64,000 bases of DNA. It comes from Saururus chinensis. Taxonomy: Eukaryota; Streptophyta; Magnoliopsida; Piperales; Saururaceae. The notes beneath the pieces are model-generated. The model searched no databases. It was not told the DNA's origin and worked only from the letters and a program-made list of their open reading frames with translations. The stretch is from the NCBI GenBank assembly GCA_035235625.1, contig CP141142.1, positions 41,643,644 through 41,707,643 of the forward strand, read 5' to 3'. Shown piece by piece: positions 10,913-23,523 of this stretch (position 1 is the stretch's first letter; each line of letters starts with the position of its first letter). The translations under genes were made by a program, and so were the position numbers.

Positions 10913-12773
10913 CTCAAAAATGTATTTAACTACAAAGAGTTGTGATGGAGTCTGAATCATAGTCTTTTTCTTAATATCGATATTGAAATGAGAAATTGTT
11001 AGTTGTAGCTGCCACAGACGGGTGCTTCATCGTATTGTTGCAATGACGGGTTCTGTTAAATGAAATGCAAATGCAAGTTTCTCCAAGCGCCGTTGTAGAT
11101 GTGTCATCGCAAGTTTCCGAGGTCCTTCCAATTTGCTCATCCCCTCCTTTCTAGTTCAGAATATATTTTGTTTTGACATAATATTCAGTCGGTTCACAAA
11201 CAACTATGCGATTGTCCTAGCAAAGAAAAGAAACAAGAGAAATACTTGTACGATTAAACATTATTAAAAACTGCATTCCGTGTTGGCAAACTACACAATC
11301 CATGCATGGGAGGTCATGGACTCATACCGCTCCTCAGCCAGGCCATGAGGTCCATGATACAGCCATTCGTGGGCAGCTGGTGACCATAAAGCTAGCTCAG
11401 CCTTGACGAATTTTAGATATGCAAAACTTTGGGATGAGTACATTAAATGGGTTGTTTAGCTTGCTAGGTTTCAAGTATCTCACTTCAAACTCGAAAACAC
11501 TAAAGAACATATATTGTAATTGGATGTATCATTTCATTAATTATATGAAGTTGAGAAATATATTTTTTGTGTGTTTTGTTATATCAAAGGTTGTCGGATC
11601 GGGATATGACGGTATAAAGGTGCAAAAACCAATCTACCCCATGTGCACTATTGAGTCAAAATTAATTGGCCTGTGATGCCCTAGCTCGCACATATTCCCG
11701 GGCTCATGTAAACAGGTCTCTTTAAAAAATGCATTTACATTATATAAATGGGTCATACCTTAGAATTCTTGTAGATTACAATTCATGGGCAAGAGCGTTT
11801 TAAATTTGAGTGAGTGTGTCTATATATACCCTAATAATCTCTTTAATAACTTGTTTCTCTCAAATACATGTAAAAGGGTTTATAAGGTTATTATGGTATT
11901 GGGAGATTATTGGGGTGTACATAAATATGTTCTTTTATTGACCCCTAAAATTTAGCCTTTTACATAATAGTGCATGGCAGACTTTTCCATACCAGGATTT
12001 GGGGAGCATGTGATAAATAACCTGCTGCTAGGGAAATTCAGTCCTTTATATGTGGTACCATCAAGCATTGTCGAAGGATAGTGATATTCCTACAATAAAA
12101 ATACCCATCAAAAGTCACATGGGGGTTTTAATTAAACTTCACAAATAAATTCTACACAAAGTTTACATAGGCTTACTTCTCTATCAAAACTCATGTGTGA
12201 GTTTTTAATATGAGTTTTTTTATGTTAGAATATCATTTTCTTCATCCAGTATCCTGTATCCAACAACCAACGGTGCAGAAGCACAAAACAAAATTGTGCA
12301 CAGTCACATGATAACATTTTCTCACATATCTTATTAACAACCTTGCAGGGAAATTTAATTACAAGCAAAAGCACAAACACAAAATATAGTGTTTTCAGCA
12401 TTGGGCAGGATGAGCTACACCTCTTCCGACTAGCCTAGTTTAACATTAAAAAAAAAAACGATCCAGCAAATATATTTAATTGGGTTTTGATTAGAGTAAG
12501 GCTTGGGTAAGGCCCACATGTTCCATATTCTGTTCAATAAAACCCAACAAATATATTCGATTTAAGTGTATATGGCTATTTTAGTTGTTTACTTTATTTA
12601 TTACATTTTTAAATTGTAATGACTGGATTAAACTCCTTAAACTGAAAATTGCTAAACCCGCCGTCTTGTAGGAATGCACCGGCCCCATGAGTAGGCCCCA
12701 ATTGTTGGGTCCGCATGGGGCCTGCACATCAGTGCCTTACTCAGCGGGGCGACTTAAGCCTAGCATTAAGATT
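10913..12773. other. Intergenic, AT-rich; one MITE, no gene
   Basis: No supported coding sequence is seen on either strand. A MITE lies at 11812-11932. The last 130 bases (12640-12770) become GC-rich and contain the inverted pair GGCCCCATG...CATGGGGCC around 12682-12722. This is probably the 3' untranslated region of the minus-strand gene that follows. Confidence 0.5.
11812..11932. mobile_element. Hairpin MITE, family M, copy 1
   Basis: The left arm GTGTCTATATATACCCTAAT and the reversed right arm GAACATATTTATGTACACCC form a foldback of about 120 bases with matching inner arms (AATAATCTC...). The same family is found inside UXT intron 4 (22255-22377), with a half copy at 23309-23371. The target duplication was not resolved. 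Confidence 0.7.
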
Positions 12774-13361
12774 CTAAGGCGGATCTCCGGTTTTCCTGAG
12801 CCACTCGGGTAGCCGAATCCATCCGGTAACCGTGCCCAGGTTCACGGATTGCTCCGATACGTTGGTGGGCCCTTGTTCGGCGGGCCCTACGTGCGGCGGC
12901 CAATACCTCGCAACTGTTCTCCGCCAGAGGGCCCTGAGTGGCCTGAGATAGAGGAGAAGCCACGTGAGGCCGCACGTGACGCCCGGCAGCCACCTCGTAC
13001 CGTCGTTGCTGGCGAATGAAAGCAGAAAGGCCACAGACAGTGTGGTCGAGAGTATGGCCGTGTGGGAGAAGAACCGGGCGACCAGAGGGTGGTCGTCATC
13101 GAGGATGAGGGCAGCCACCGAGGCGGTTACCGACAACAGCACTGCGAAGATGGAGAGTTGGATGAGCAGCGGGTTGTGGTCATGGGACTTGACCCCATTG
13201 GCCTGGGTGATGGCCTGGAGGATGATCCCCACCAGGGAGAGGCCGAAGGCCAGCAGCGTCTCGCTCATTCGGCAAACCACGACGTCTTGCCTGCAGACTG
13301 GGAGGAGCCTGTCCAGGCGGCGGCGCAGCCTGAGGCGGGAGGTGGGTGGCAGCCTTGGCAT
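12774..13361 (-). CDS. Small four-helix membrane protein, function unknown
   Basis: The gene codes for 195 residues in one exon. The N-terminal 31 residues are very basic (RLRLRRRLDRLLPVCR) and probably cytosolic. Four hydrophobic segments follow at about residues 35-54, 64-87, 97-118 and 124-142, then a polar tail with WRRTVARYWPPHVG. A second in-frame ATG at 13268 would start at MSETLLAFGL. The longer form is preferred because its ATG is the first after a TATA box at 13468-13477 and keeps the basic region. I do not recognise a named family; it resembles plant-specific uncharacterised membrane proteins. It is much richer in GC than its surroundings, and the opposite strand is therefore also open, but only this strand gives regular helices and a promoter. 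Confidence 0.65.
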   Translation of the reverse strand: MPRLPPTSRLRLRRRLDRLLPVCRQDVVVCRMSETLLAFGLSLVGIILQAITQANGVKSHDHNPLLIQLSIFAVLLSVTASVAALILDDDHPLVARFFSHTAILSTTLSVAFLLSFASNDGTRWLPGVTCGLTWLLLYLRPLRALWRRTVARYWPPHVGPAEQGPTNVSEQSVNLGTVTGWIRLPEWLRKTGDPP

Positions 13362-13467
13362 AGTGAGAAGTGGTCAAACAGGTGGGGGGCTAACTGGACT
13401 TCGGCCTGGAGAGATATTTGGATTTTTTTAAGCAGGGAGCGAGGAAGCTTAATCGTTGTGGAGGAGA

Positions 13468-13477
13468 CTATTTATAG
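13468..13477 (-). promoter_or_regulatory. TATA box for the minus-strand membrane protein gene
   Basis: The minus strand reads CTATAAATAG, a close match to the plant TATA consensus. Transcription would begin about 30 bases on, near 13440, giving a leader of about 80 bases before the ATG at 13361. This supports the strand and start chosen for the gene. Confidence 0.6.
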
Positions 13478-14256
13478 GTGAAACCAACGAAATGGAAGGG
13501 CTGCAAGCCTCGATGGGACCGAGGAGGGGCTGGCACGGACGTTACGTCCAAACATGTGTGGGCATCGGCATTGGAGGCTGGAGGTTCTGTTTTGTCATTC
13601 AAGGTTCCAAGAGGAGGAGCTGCCTTGAAGTTTCTGATCGTATTTGCCTTTTGCTCTTTAAGTCTGGTCTTATTCACGGAAGCAGTTTTTATGTTATATC
13701 GTCAATATTTAAATCAAAGGTGTATATGTTAGTTATCATAGGTAGCAAAGTTCTACCTTAGGATATGTTATGAGGTACAGATATGGTTGAAAATATTATA
13801 TATTAAATGTGTATGTGTTGTAGGATTTATTTGTAATGTTGTACACCTTGTATGTTGACATTAGAGGAAAAATTTTTAATCTTGCTCAATATGGTTGTAA
13901 GCTAGATATTATACTAACAACTCATATATTTTAGCTCATCAAGTCTTAATTTTTTATATATTACAAGAGGGACTATATAGGTTTGATCCTTCTAAAATTT
14001 GTTAAACGACCTAAAAATACTTTACAAAATTCTTTAATACTATTTAGGGGGGAGGTGATATTTTAAGACTCTAAATACATATTAGTTAACCAAGTATTTT
14101 AACATGGTCAACTATATGTGTGCATCGTTGCGTGCATTCTATACAACGTTCTGCACATATGTTGCGTAATGTTGTAAGTCTTTTTATCAACACCGGCATA
14201 TATAGTGTGCAATATTGCATATAATTCTTGCAACATATATACACTTAGTGCACAAC
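13478..14256. repeat. Upstream flank, then dispersed repeat unit A (13897-14256)
   Basis: From 13897 the sequence matches units at 17970-18399 (B) and 50261-50674 (C). Shared landmarks are a TAGACATTATACCAA-like start, a TTTAGGGGGGAG-like motif, ATGGTCAACTATATGTG, and ATACACACTTAGT near the end. Unit A is split by the solo LTR at 14257-17897 and resumes at 17898. The class is unknown; unit C lies inside a non-autonomous LTR element, so A and B may be relics of a related one. Nothing is recognised at 13478-13896. Confidence 0.6.
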
Positions 14257-16593
14257 TGTCACAACCCAGATTTTTAAACTCTTTTTACAATAAAGGACAC
14301 GCGAGAAATCACAATAAAATTTTTTCTTTCTTAAATACAAAACAAATCATCCGATTAAATATCCAGGTCGTGATAATTGAGGTTCACAAATACGAATATC
14401 AAAACATATGATATTATTACACGTGTCAAATTCAATAAATAGCAGGTTAACCCTCTAAGTATAAGTCTGTTATCTTTTTGAAAATAAATAACCAAGTAAA
14501 GTTGGCTCTCATGCCAGTAATTACAATTACTTATACGATTTGCAGGAGTAAGAAACTAAATCCTACTAATGCAACGTCATCTTCAAATGCCCACCAACAT
14601 CCTGATCTCACCACGTCCATATCTAAAGAACCTGTAAGTAAACAAGACCAAATAGGCAACAAAACATCTCCTCCCCCTAAAGGAGCATTCAAAAGAACAA
14701 AAGTATTATTTAATATTTTTTTGATCGGGCCAACATCACCCGATGATAGTTGCCTACGTACTTATCAGACAACATCTCCAATATTTCCAACAAGATTAGA
14801 TCTAGACGTAGTTCTACCTAATACTACACTATACTAAAAAGTATAACATCACATGTGTAATACTTAAGTATTTTCAAGCAACCTACATTTTGTGCAAGTC
14901 CTTTAGTCGTTCTACTTGTTCTAATTAAACAAGCAATATCAATCAATGTTATTAATTATCTCTCGAACCATTGTTCGATAATTATTATCCCTGTCTAATC
15001 CCAATGCTAGACAGACTCATCAGATGTCAACCTAAGTGACAAATGATAACGAAACACCCTGGAATTCACCAGGCCCTTGGAATCCACCAGGAAGTGCAAT
15101 CTCCCAACCTAGCCCATAAGGACCTAATCGGAGTAGAAGAGCATGACCCACAACTGCACCTGAACAGAAGTGGTCAAAGACCTTAAATGCGTGTACATTA
15201 AAAGATTTTCAATAGATCTGTGGTGAGCCCGGTTCACATGGAACTCCCTCCAATGGGGAGGTGCAACTATACGATCAAATCAGCGGCTCCTCAATAGAGC
15301 TAGAACTCAGGAAACCATTCTAAACCCTATCTTGTTCATCTATAAGCCAGGATTCCGAATAATTATCCCAAACCCAATTAGTCCCTTCTAGACTAGGGTC
15401 TAAAACTCGAAACTGCCATCGGTTCATCAACCAATGCTTATTATCAGGTCAAAGGCTTTGTTCACTGTATGAATTAGTCCCAGATCACTCTGAGGTATTT
15501 TAGTCTTTATCTTAATTAGGTGTTCTCGCCCAATCTAAAGCTATCCACCCAAACATTTATTCTTTCAATAATCTTCAACTAGTGATAAGTTACTACCACA
15601 ACATCAATATCAAAAATCAAAACAAAGAGTAACATAAATAATTAGAACCACAAAGGTCTAATCATATCATAATATCAATAATAAAATTTATTAATGATAT
15701 AAGAATTATTCGAGTTCTCATGCCCTAACCCTCATTGAGTTATCTTAATAAATCTTTATGAAATTAGTCGTAATGCACTTAAGAGCATTAGAGTAATTAT
15801 CCAGCATTGGATACAATCCTCTCTGCATTCGGTTAAGTCTTTAACCTCTCAAAAGGTTTCAGTATCACATTGGCCCATTAATAACATCCACGAGAATGAC
15901 AGCCGGTCTATATAGGGGTATTTCTATCATTTTGTTCAGGGCTTCTCTGAATTTCAATGGGTTTAAAACTAATCTCAAGGTTACATCTTGATGTTATGAA
16001 CCTGAATAAATTTTCTTGCCATTTAACACAGTCATAAACCCCTTGAACCGACCCCAGTTCAATTAATTATTTTACCCTAACCCTAGGGGTAGAACAATCA
16101 ATTATCTACATACTGAGATTTTTTTCCACCTTGTAGATTGGTCTAAATTTAGGTTACCCATTACACTCTCACTGAGAATTTTTCTAATTTTTAAAATCAC
16201 TCATAGGCCACTGAACCGGAGCCCCTAAGTTGGGTCCAATAATTATTCTGTGATTCAACTTATAAAGGTAAAATTATAATTACACACCTTTTGTAAATTT
16301 TATTTTTCTCTGAAAATTTTTGGAGATGTTTAGCAGGAATTTATGGAAATTCTATAATTTTCTAGAATTTTTCTAACTCTCTTATGAGGGTGAACCGGGT
16401 CAAGAGGTATAATTTCCATATTTTATACATTTATTGGGCCAGTCCGAAAATCTAACCCGAACTAGACCGTTGTCTTCAACCCCTGCCTGCACAAAAACAG
16501 AATAGACGTTGTTCCGTTCTTATTTTGCGTTAGTTCAGGATTCCTTTCTAAAAAAAAGAATTGCCCTATATCCCTCAAATTGAATTTGGAAGT

Positions 16594-16714
<121 letters not shown>

Positions 16715-17462
16715 TGCTCAAATTGACAACAAGGTGCATCAGTGATATGCTCGTGGATTCACAGTTTTATTTCGAAGGAGAACTTCCAGTTTTCTTCCAA
16801 TAATTTAATACATAAGACTTTGAAATTTTAAGGAATAAAACCAAACATTTGACTGCAAAGCTCAATTAGAATATAGTTTAGACTTATAAGTGGAATTCAC
16901 ATGGCTAAGGAAACCAAATCAGGAACTGATACGGGCACAAAGCATAAACTCATCTCAGCAGAAACATAAGACACACTTAAATCACCCTTCTAGACTTCTC
17001 TGTAGTTAAATAGATTTATGCACAATGTATACTCCATCACAGAGTGTAACAATTTAGGACAGAAGCATGGACAACTAATAACATAAAGATAATTCAAGTC
17101 ATAAGGAGAACTCAACGCATAAAGGGAAGACGTGCTAGTTACACAACATGGAAAAACTACTGTCTGAAAGATTGGCTGATAGTATGGAGCAAAATTAAGA
17201 TAGAGAATTGCTGTAAGGCCATTACTGATTATACAAAACAGAGATTTTTCCATCTCTAATGGTGGAGGCGGGCAGATGGTGCAACTTTACCAGCTCTTCA
17301 CGTTATGCACTCTGTCTATTGTAGTCGAGGATGCCGGCCATTGACTCTCCCTTCCCTCTGTTATTTTGTAATCCTCTTTCTCTTTTCTCCTCTATTGTTC
17401 TTCTATTGTTTTCTCTGTTGTTGGTGACCTGGAGTCGCTTTTTCCCTTCATCAGCTTGCCAA

Positions 17463-17479
17463 CCCCCCCCCCCCCCCCC
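17463..17479. repeat. Run of 17 C
   Basis: A homopolymer of C lies in the same solo LTR, on the upstream (minus-strand U3/R) side. The exact length is prone to sequencing error. Confidence 0.9.
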
Positions 17480-17897
17480 AAATTGTGCTCTAAAAATGCA
17501 TTTTATAAATATAGGATTAGGGTTCCTAATCCCTTTAGAATTTTGGTCAATACTTCTTACTTGGAGACCCTAATTAGGCATATAAAAAATAAATTTCGGA
17601 ATTCTAATTAACCAAGCCCGTAATACGACTTAAACGGGCCAAAATACGTCTAAATCGGGTAAACGGGCCCTATACGAGATGTTCAACTTTGAACATTTGT
17701 ATCTCCCTTATCCAAACTCCGATTCGCGCATTTTTTGTGGCGTTTCAAAGCTCTATCTGTTTACTTTCTAATAGAATTAGTTTTAGATATAAATTCTATC
17801 TAGGGAAGAAGTTATTTTACTAAGAATGTTAATAGGTCAAACACGCTATTTTTCACATATTTAATTTTTGAAACTCTGAAAAATTCCGGATATTACA

Positions 17898-18399
17898 ACA
17901 ACACTCCCACACATGTTTGCGCCCCAGCATGTGCCATGGATATTACGTTTTGTTTCATCCATAAAAGTTGATTGGTAGGTTAGACATTATACCAATAACT
18001 CATACATGTTTAGATCGCTAAATTCCCCCTATATAGCATAAGAGATTTCTTCCATTCTGATGGAGTGCTGGTTGTACGAGCATAATCTTTTCAAAGTTTG
18101 TCAGATAGCCCCAAACACTCCACAAGAATCTAGAACACTCTTTAGGGGAGAGAGGGCATCTTAAAATTTTAACTACATACTAGCCGACCAAGTGCCTCAT
18201 CATGGTCAACTATGTGTGCGCATTATTACATACATTCTATGCAACATTGTGTATGCATGTTATGCAACGTTAGAGGCCTTCCCCCACAATAATTGCATAC
18301 AGGGTATGCAATATTATAAGCAGTTCCCGCAATATATACACACTTAGTATATAACACTCTTATGCGTATGTGTGCTCCAACCAGTATCATAGATAGTGC
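17898..18399. repeat. End of repeat unit A and full repeat unit B
   Basis: Unit A resumes after the LTR (17898-17955, ending near GGATATTACG), and unit B begins at about 17970, so A and B are a head-to-tail pair. B and the remote copy C (50261-50674) share CCCCCTATATAGCATA(A/T)GAGATTT, TCCATTCTG and GGTTGTACGA-type motifs. Confidence 0.65.
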
Positions 18400-18734
18400 A
18401 CATTAATATAATTAGCCTTATTGTTAGCATGCAACATTGTGTCCGCCATCTATTTTTTGAATAAACGACTCCCCTACATGCATTGCGCTTAGAAAATACA
18501 TCTCAACATATATATCCATGCATTGCCGGACTTCTTTCTTTTATTAAGTGGCATACTAAGGTTCTTAAACGCAAATTCATCTTTTCCTAAATTTGTGTCA
18601 ACAAAATAAAATTATATCGGCCGCTTTAACAGGTCTAAATATCAAAAGGGGTGTAGTAGATAATCCCTCTTGTTGGCTAGATACCAACAATTAATAACTT
18701 TTTTTCCTAAGTGTCAAATAATTCATGAATTATA

Positions 18735-18927
18735 CTCCCTCTGTCCTTAAATTAGTAGCTCTATTTGGCTTTTAAAAATGAATTAATTTTAATTCTTTTT
18801 AAAATAAATAAAACTATTAATATTTTTTACCACATTAAGTATCTTATTTAAAAAAATAAATAAAATACTTAACATGGGAATAACAAACTATTCAAACTTA
18901 ATCTTAGTGGGACGTGGAGGTATGGAG
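18735..18927. mobile_element. Stowaway MITE (Tc1/mariner type)
   Basis: The left end is TA|CTCCCTCTGTCC, the hallmark Stowaway terminus. The right end reversed reads CTCCATACCTCCACGTCCCA, a diverged match, followed by TG where TA is expected. The interior is AT-rich. A related internal fragment (GTCCCATATAAATAGCTC) lies near 19167. Confidence 0.7.
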
Positions 18928-19266
18928 TGATTGTATCATACGTACCCAGTACCTATGATGTGTGGCATTGTACTTGTCCAAGGTCCTTAATCCACCTATC
19001 TTAACGAAAAATAATGATAATAATTATAATAATTTTGTTGCTAGAATGGTAATAATAATAATTCCTAACAAAAAATGTCATATTTTATTATTTTATTTGC
19101 AACTATTTTAATAATTAGTTCTCTTTTCATCTTATTTTATTATCTCTATTTAGAAATAAAGTTTGTCCCATATAAATAGCTCAATTTGGCTGAATTTAAG
19201 TGATTAGTAAAAAAAACTTTTCAAAAGCTATTTTCTATTCTCTTATCCTACTATTTAAAAAAAAAA

Positions 19267-19338
19267 CCCCTCCGTCCCAGATTAATTGCTCTATGTTTTT
19301 AAATGAAGCTTGTAACATGGAAGAACAGACAGAGGGAG
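19267..19338. mobile_element. Short Stowaway remnant
   Basis: It begins CCCCTCCGTCCCAGATTAAT and ends GACAGAGGGAG followed by TA (19339-19340). At about 72 bases it is shorter than usual for the family and is probably an internally deleted copy. Confidence 0.6.
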
Positions 19339-19340
19339 TA

Positions 19341-20580
19341 GTATGTTAATGTTGGCGGCCAGTAAACCTATCGCTAAAAAAACATGTTAATATTGTTTGA
19401 ATCTTACATACTTCATATAGTAGTTCCATGATTTTAACGCTGTCAATGAGCAGGAAGCGCCAGCGACCAGTGGAACTTACAACCAACTTACTTCCCAAAC
19501 TCTCTCTTGATCCAATCCCCATTTCGCAGAACTTCAGATTCCCCACCCGCCACCGTTGTCATGTCCAAAGAGCTCTGCGAATATTCTCTCTTGATGGGTC
19601 TAATTAATCTCGGGTTTCCATGGCCTATGCAAGCATATATATATGACATGCCAATACACGTACTAAATACGACCCAAGCCAAATTAAAAGTCATTAAGTA
19701 TTAATCATCCTGGTTAATCCCCTCCGATCTATGATTATCTAGTCGATCCTTGGGACATTTCGATGTCGTTACTCGTTAGTAAACATATTCCTGAAAGAAA
19801 CTGTTCATCTGAAACATGTAGTCCATTTTTCAAGTGTTCGTCACTTTGGCAGCAATGATTGGTTGTCCTCGGAATGATGTTTAGATGTGGAAACTAGCTA
19901 GGGGGAGAAATTATAATGCTGGAGTGAGGACTAAGTACTACCAAACGCCTTTCATATTCTTTCTTTCCGGTGGTTGGATGTTTTGCTTCCAATGGGAGAA
20001 ACCCTCCATGAAGATTAAAGAAATGGCACGCATACCTGCCGCGGCTTGCCCACAAAGGCTTCCCAAGTGGGCGATAAATATTAAGATAGCTCCACCTGAA
20101 AGCTTTTCACAAGTTTAAATTACCAGCTTAATCTTCTTCACGCCTGTTAATTGCCAACAGTACCCCAAAAAAAGTAGCTTATGACAATGTTTTGAAAGTT
20201 AGGACTAATGCTTTAATAATTCAAATAAGATGAACATCAAACTTGCTTTACAATATACACTACTACAAGTCTCTAAAAACTACTGGCTTCAATGGCATTA
20301 AGATGGATTATAGCTGGTTAATAACAAGACCCCAGTCATATTGTGACCTGCAATAATATAATAAAAATAGTGCATAATTAACGTGATAATTATGATCAGA
20401 AGTCATAAATGATGGCCTAACCTTATCATTATAAAGTCTGAATAATACTTCACAAATTACTTTCTTTAACCCAAGGGACAATCATGTTAAATTTCCGACA
20501 TAAATATTACTGGGTTAACAAACGGTCGAAGTAAAAATGCCGTTGAGTTGCTTTCATTTGCAGTTAGCTCTTCTTCTGGA
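19341..20580. other. Intergenic, no gene recognised
   Basis: Several short open frames occur here but none has recognisable sequence or splice context. A CACTACAAG-like string lies at about 20270 without a partner end. The stretch nearest UXT (from about 20500) probably holds its promoter. Confidence 0.4.
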
Positions 20581-20659
20581 AGATGACCAAAGATGGTGCA
20601 GGTGGTATCCAACAGCCTTGGGGAGTTGAAATCCATTTTTCCCACAAAATTAAAAAGGG

Positions 20660-20863
20660 AGCCGAAGAGCCAGGCTGAATTCATTGTTAATCAAGCTTTT
20701 CAGCCTTCAGGACGCTCTCATCTTCTCCTCTCCAACCCACCAGAACTCCAAAGCTCCCACGTCCAAGAAGGCGACTGCTGAGACCAAACAAGGGGTTACG
20801 TTGGATTGCGAAGAGTAAGAGAGTTCCTGAAGGAGAACGAGAAGCTTCTAGTGCATTTTCCTG
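20660..20863 (+). other. Probable 5' leader exon of the UXT gene
   Basis: A pyrimidine-rich stretch (CTCTCATCTTCTCCTCTCC at about 20712) is typical of plant leaders. TTTTCCTG|GTGTGT near 20863 could be a donor, and a TTTCACCAG acceptor lies near 21040, which would give a leader intron of about 180 bases before the ATG at 21074. This is inferred from splice-like signals only. Confidence 0.4.
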
Positions 20864-21073
20864 GTGTGTCTTCTTGGTCATTTCAAGAATTTTCATGCCT
20901 TTTACTGCAATCTATTTTTCGGTTTAAGTTGTTTTGTTCATTTGCTTTAACAAATTTCTTTTGAGAATAAATAAGTAGAATGTAACTGAGTAGTCTAATC
21001 TACTTTTTGGTTTGACAAATTGATGCCTATTTCACCAGCATAAAGATTTTGAGATCATTCAAAACAGAATTAG

Positions 21074-23156
21074 ATGGCGGAGAAGTCTGGTGTTCAGCTC
21101 GGTGTTATTGGGGCACTAGTCCTATCAGTCACATCTTCAGTAGCCATTGTCATTTGCAACAAAGCTCTCATCAGCAGTCTCGGATTTCCATTTGGTTAGT
21201 CACCCACTATTTCCTCTTCCTTTAAAAATTTGATGAGATTATAAACTTGTAGCCAGATAAGCTAAACTGAGTTAGCTCGCTTATTGAGTGGAATGGGACC
21301 GGACCAGATCGACTCAACCCGTATACAGCCTGATGCAGCATCAAGTACTGCTTATCAGATCCATCATTGATCTTAGGCATTTAGCAAGATGATCCGAGCT
21401 TATGTTGACCCGTTGGGCATGGATTTTCTTAACCAAACCAATTGGATTAACATAAAAAATCTACCTGTAGGTTGGAGCATGTATCAGAATTTACATGTAT
21501 CAACAAGCATTAATTAGTCGCACGGCCTCATCCAGATCAGGTTGATTAAATGGATGACGAAATCAAATTAGTTGCTCATCTTGTTTGCACCAATTTGCAT
21601 GTTTACCTGCAGCTACAACACTAACAAGCTGGCATCTAATGGTCACATTTTGCACCCTTCATGTGGCCCAACGCTTGAATGCTTTTGAGTCCAAATCTGT
21701 GGAGATGAAAACTGTCATGCTGTTCGGCATTCTCAATGGCGTCTCTATTGGGCTCCTCAACCTCAGTCTGGGCTTCAATTCCATTGGCTTCTATCAGGTG
21801 GATCTCTTCCCTCAATACCCAACTACGAGAACGGCCTATCATCTGAAGAACTTTCAAAAATAATCTGTACTCGTTCATTTTTTTATTCAATTTTTTCTCT
21901 ACGTCTACCTCTCGCAGATGACGAAACTGGCCATCATACCCTTCACTGTACTTCTGGAGACACTATATCTGAAGAAGCAATTCAGGTACGTGACAAACAG
22001 TTCAATCAGATGAGTTGTAATTTCTTTCCATCTTTTGCCATTTATGGGGATAAACAGTCTGGGATTCTTCTGACTACACTTCCATTTTTTCAGCCAGAAA
22101 ATTAAGCTAGCTCTGCTGGTCTTACTCGCCGGTGTTGGCATTGCATCCATAACAGATCTCCAGCTGAATCTCCTAGGATCAATACTCTCTCTTCTTGCAA
22201 TCGGAACGACCTGCGTCGGCCAAATAGTAACCTTCTTACTGTTGTTATTATTATGAATGCGTCTATATGCACTCCAATAATCTTCTCAGTACCCCGTTTT
22301 ACTCATAAAAATCATGAGGAGGTTTATGAGGCTATTAAGGTACTGAGGGGATAAATGGGGTGCATATTGACACGTTCTATTGTTATAGATCGAGCATGGT
22401 TTCTGTGCGTCCTTAACCATGGCATCAACAATTTTAGATGACAAACACAATCCAGAAGAAACTCAATGTGACATCCACTCAGCTACTCTACCAGTCAGCC
22501 CCGTTTCAAGCTGCCATACTTTTCGTATCAGGGCCTCTTGTCGATCAATGCCTCACCAAGCAGAACGTCTTCGCCTTCAAATACTCCCCTCTAATCTTGG
22601 TAATAATATAATTTGACTGATCAAGTGCATGCATGGCTGGCCTATCTTGTGTGAATATGACTTATTCACGCATGCATGCTTTGATGTGCAGGCATTCATC
22701 ATCCTCTCGTGCTTGATCTCTGTATCTGTGAACTTCAGCACCTTTTTAGTAATCGGGAAGACCTCTCCGGTGACCTATCAGGTGCTTGGCCATCTGAAGA
22801 CATGTCTTATCCTAACTTTTGGCTATACGTTGCTACATGACCCATTCACGGAGAGGAACATCATCGGCATACTGATTGCTATCTTCGGCATGGGGATGTA
22901 CTCTTACTATTGCACCCATGAGAAGTCGAAGAAACAGACCAATGACCTCTTGCCTTCATCTCAGGTATTATTACTCTCTCTCTTCCCTCTCTCCCCTCTC
23001 TCTCCTTCTCTCCCCCGTCCCTCTCGTATGGCTCTGTATAAGTTTGCACTTCTATTGTAGATCAAAGACCACTCAGCGCCTCTGTTGAGCAACCATGAGA
23101 AAGAAGATGAAGTTAACAAGATTAATGGTGTGGGACACAAGGACTCGGGTGTGTAG
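21074..23156 (+). CDS. UXT: UDP-xylose transporter-like Golgi nucleotide-sugar transporter
   Basis: The protein moves a nucleotide sugar, probably UDP-xylose, from cytosol into Golgi or ER lumen in exchange for UMP, for xylan and glycan synthesis. Seven exons join in frame: 21074-21194, 21613-21797, 21918-21985, 22094-22226, 22438-22599, 22692-22964 and 23061-23156. All introns are GT-AG, and the product has 345 residues. The start reads MAEKSGVQLGVIGALVLSV, then ten likely membrane segments. Diagnostic stretches include GFNSIGFYQMTKLAIIP, TNTIQKKLNVTSTQLLYQ and GKTSPVTYQVLGHLKTC (245-261) with the two Lys-Thr pairs of the KT subgroup. The hydrophilic C-terminal tail is short (DLLPSSQIKDHSAPLLSN). 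Intron 4 contains a MITE and intron 6 a CT-rich tract. Related KT-group transporters for other sugars cannot be excluded, but the match to UXT1-3 is close throughout. Confidence 0.93.
22255..22377. mobile_element. Hairpin MITE, family M, copy 2, inside UXT intron 4
   Basis: The left arm GAATGCGTCTATATGCACTC pairs with the reversed right arm GAACGTGTCAATATGCACCC, and inner parts (CTCAGTACC) also pair. The arms are about 40 bases each. It lies between the donor at 22227 and the exon at 22438 and does not touch the splice sites. Confidence 0.8.
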
Positions 23157-23308
23157 CTGACTAAATGTAAAAGGGAATGTTTGCTACGGAGAATTCGAGG
23201 GTTAAACCAAGTAGAGCGGATCCCTTCTTCATTGTTAACAGTTTCGTTGTAAATGTTGTACGATGTTTTGATTCTTTGCTTAAATAAGCTAGCAAATACG
23301 GAAAAAAA

Positions 23309-23371
23309 GAACGTGTCTATATGGACCCCAATAATTCTTTCAATACCCTGTTTCACTCGTAAATTCATGAG
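23309..23371. mobile_element. Half copy of MITE family M in UXT 3' flank
   Basis: It begins GAACGTGTCTATATGGACCC and matches the left half of the intron 4 copy to about TTCATGAG. The right arm is absent. It lies about 150 bases after the UXT stop, so it may be in the 3' untranslated region. Confidence 0.6.
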
Positions 23372-23523
23372 AATTAGAAAAAAAAATACACATCCGTTTT
23401 GTTTGACAGCTGAAAAAGTATTTACCATTTTGCTGTTTACTTTGAGTCATCCATTATTCAGTCCCTCACATCACACGGAGGAGTCTTAATTAACTGGTGA
23501 AGCTGTACAGGAGTCCCTAAGCT

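Noticed and set aside
12964-13481. Overlapping plus-strand open frames of 139-155 codons
   Set aside because: They are shadows of the GC-rich minus-strand membrane protein gene, with no domains and irregular composition.
20265-20300. CACTACAAG-like string as a CACTA transposon end
   Set aside because: No matching inverted end or 3-base duplication was found nearby.
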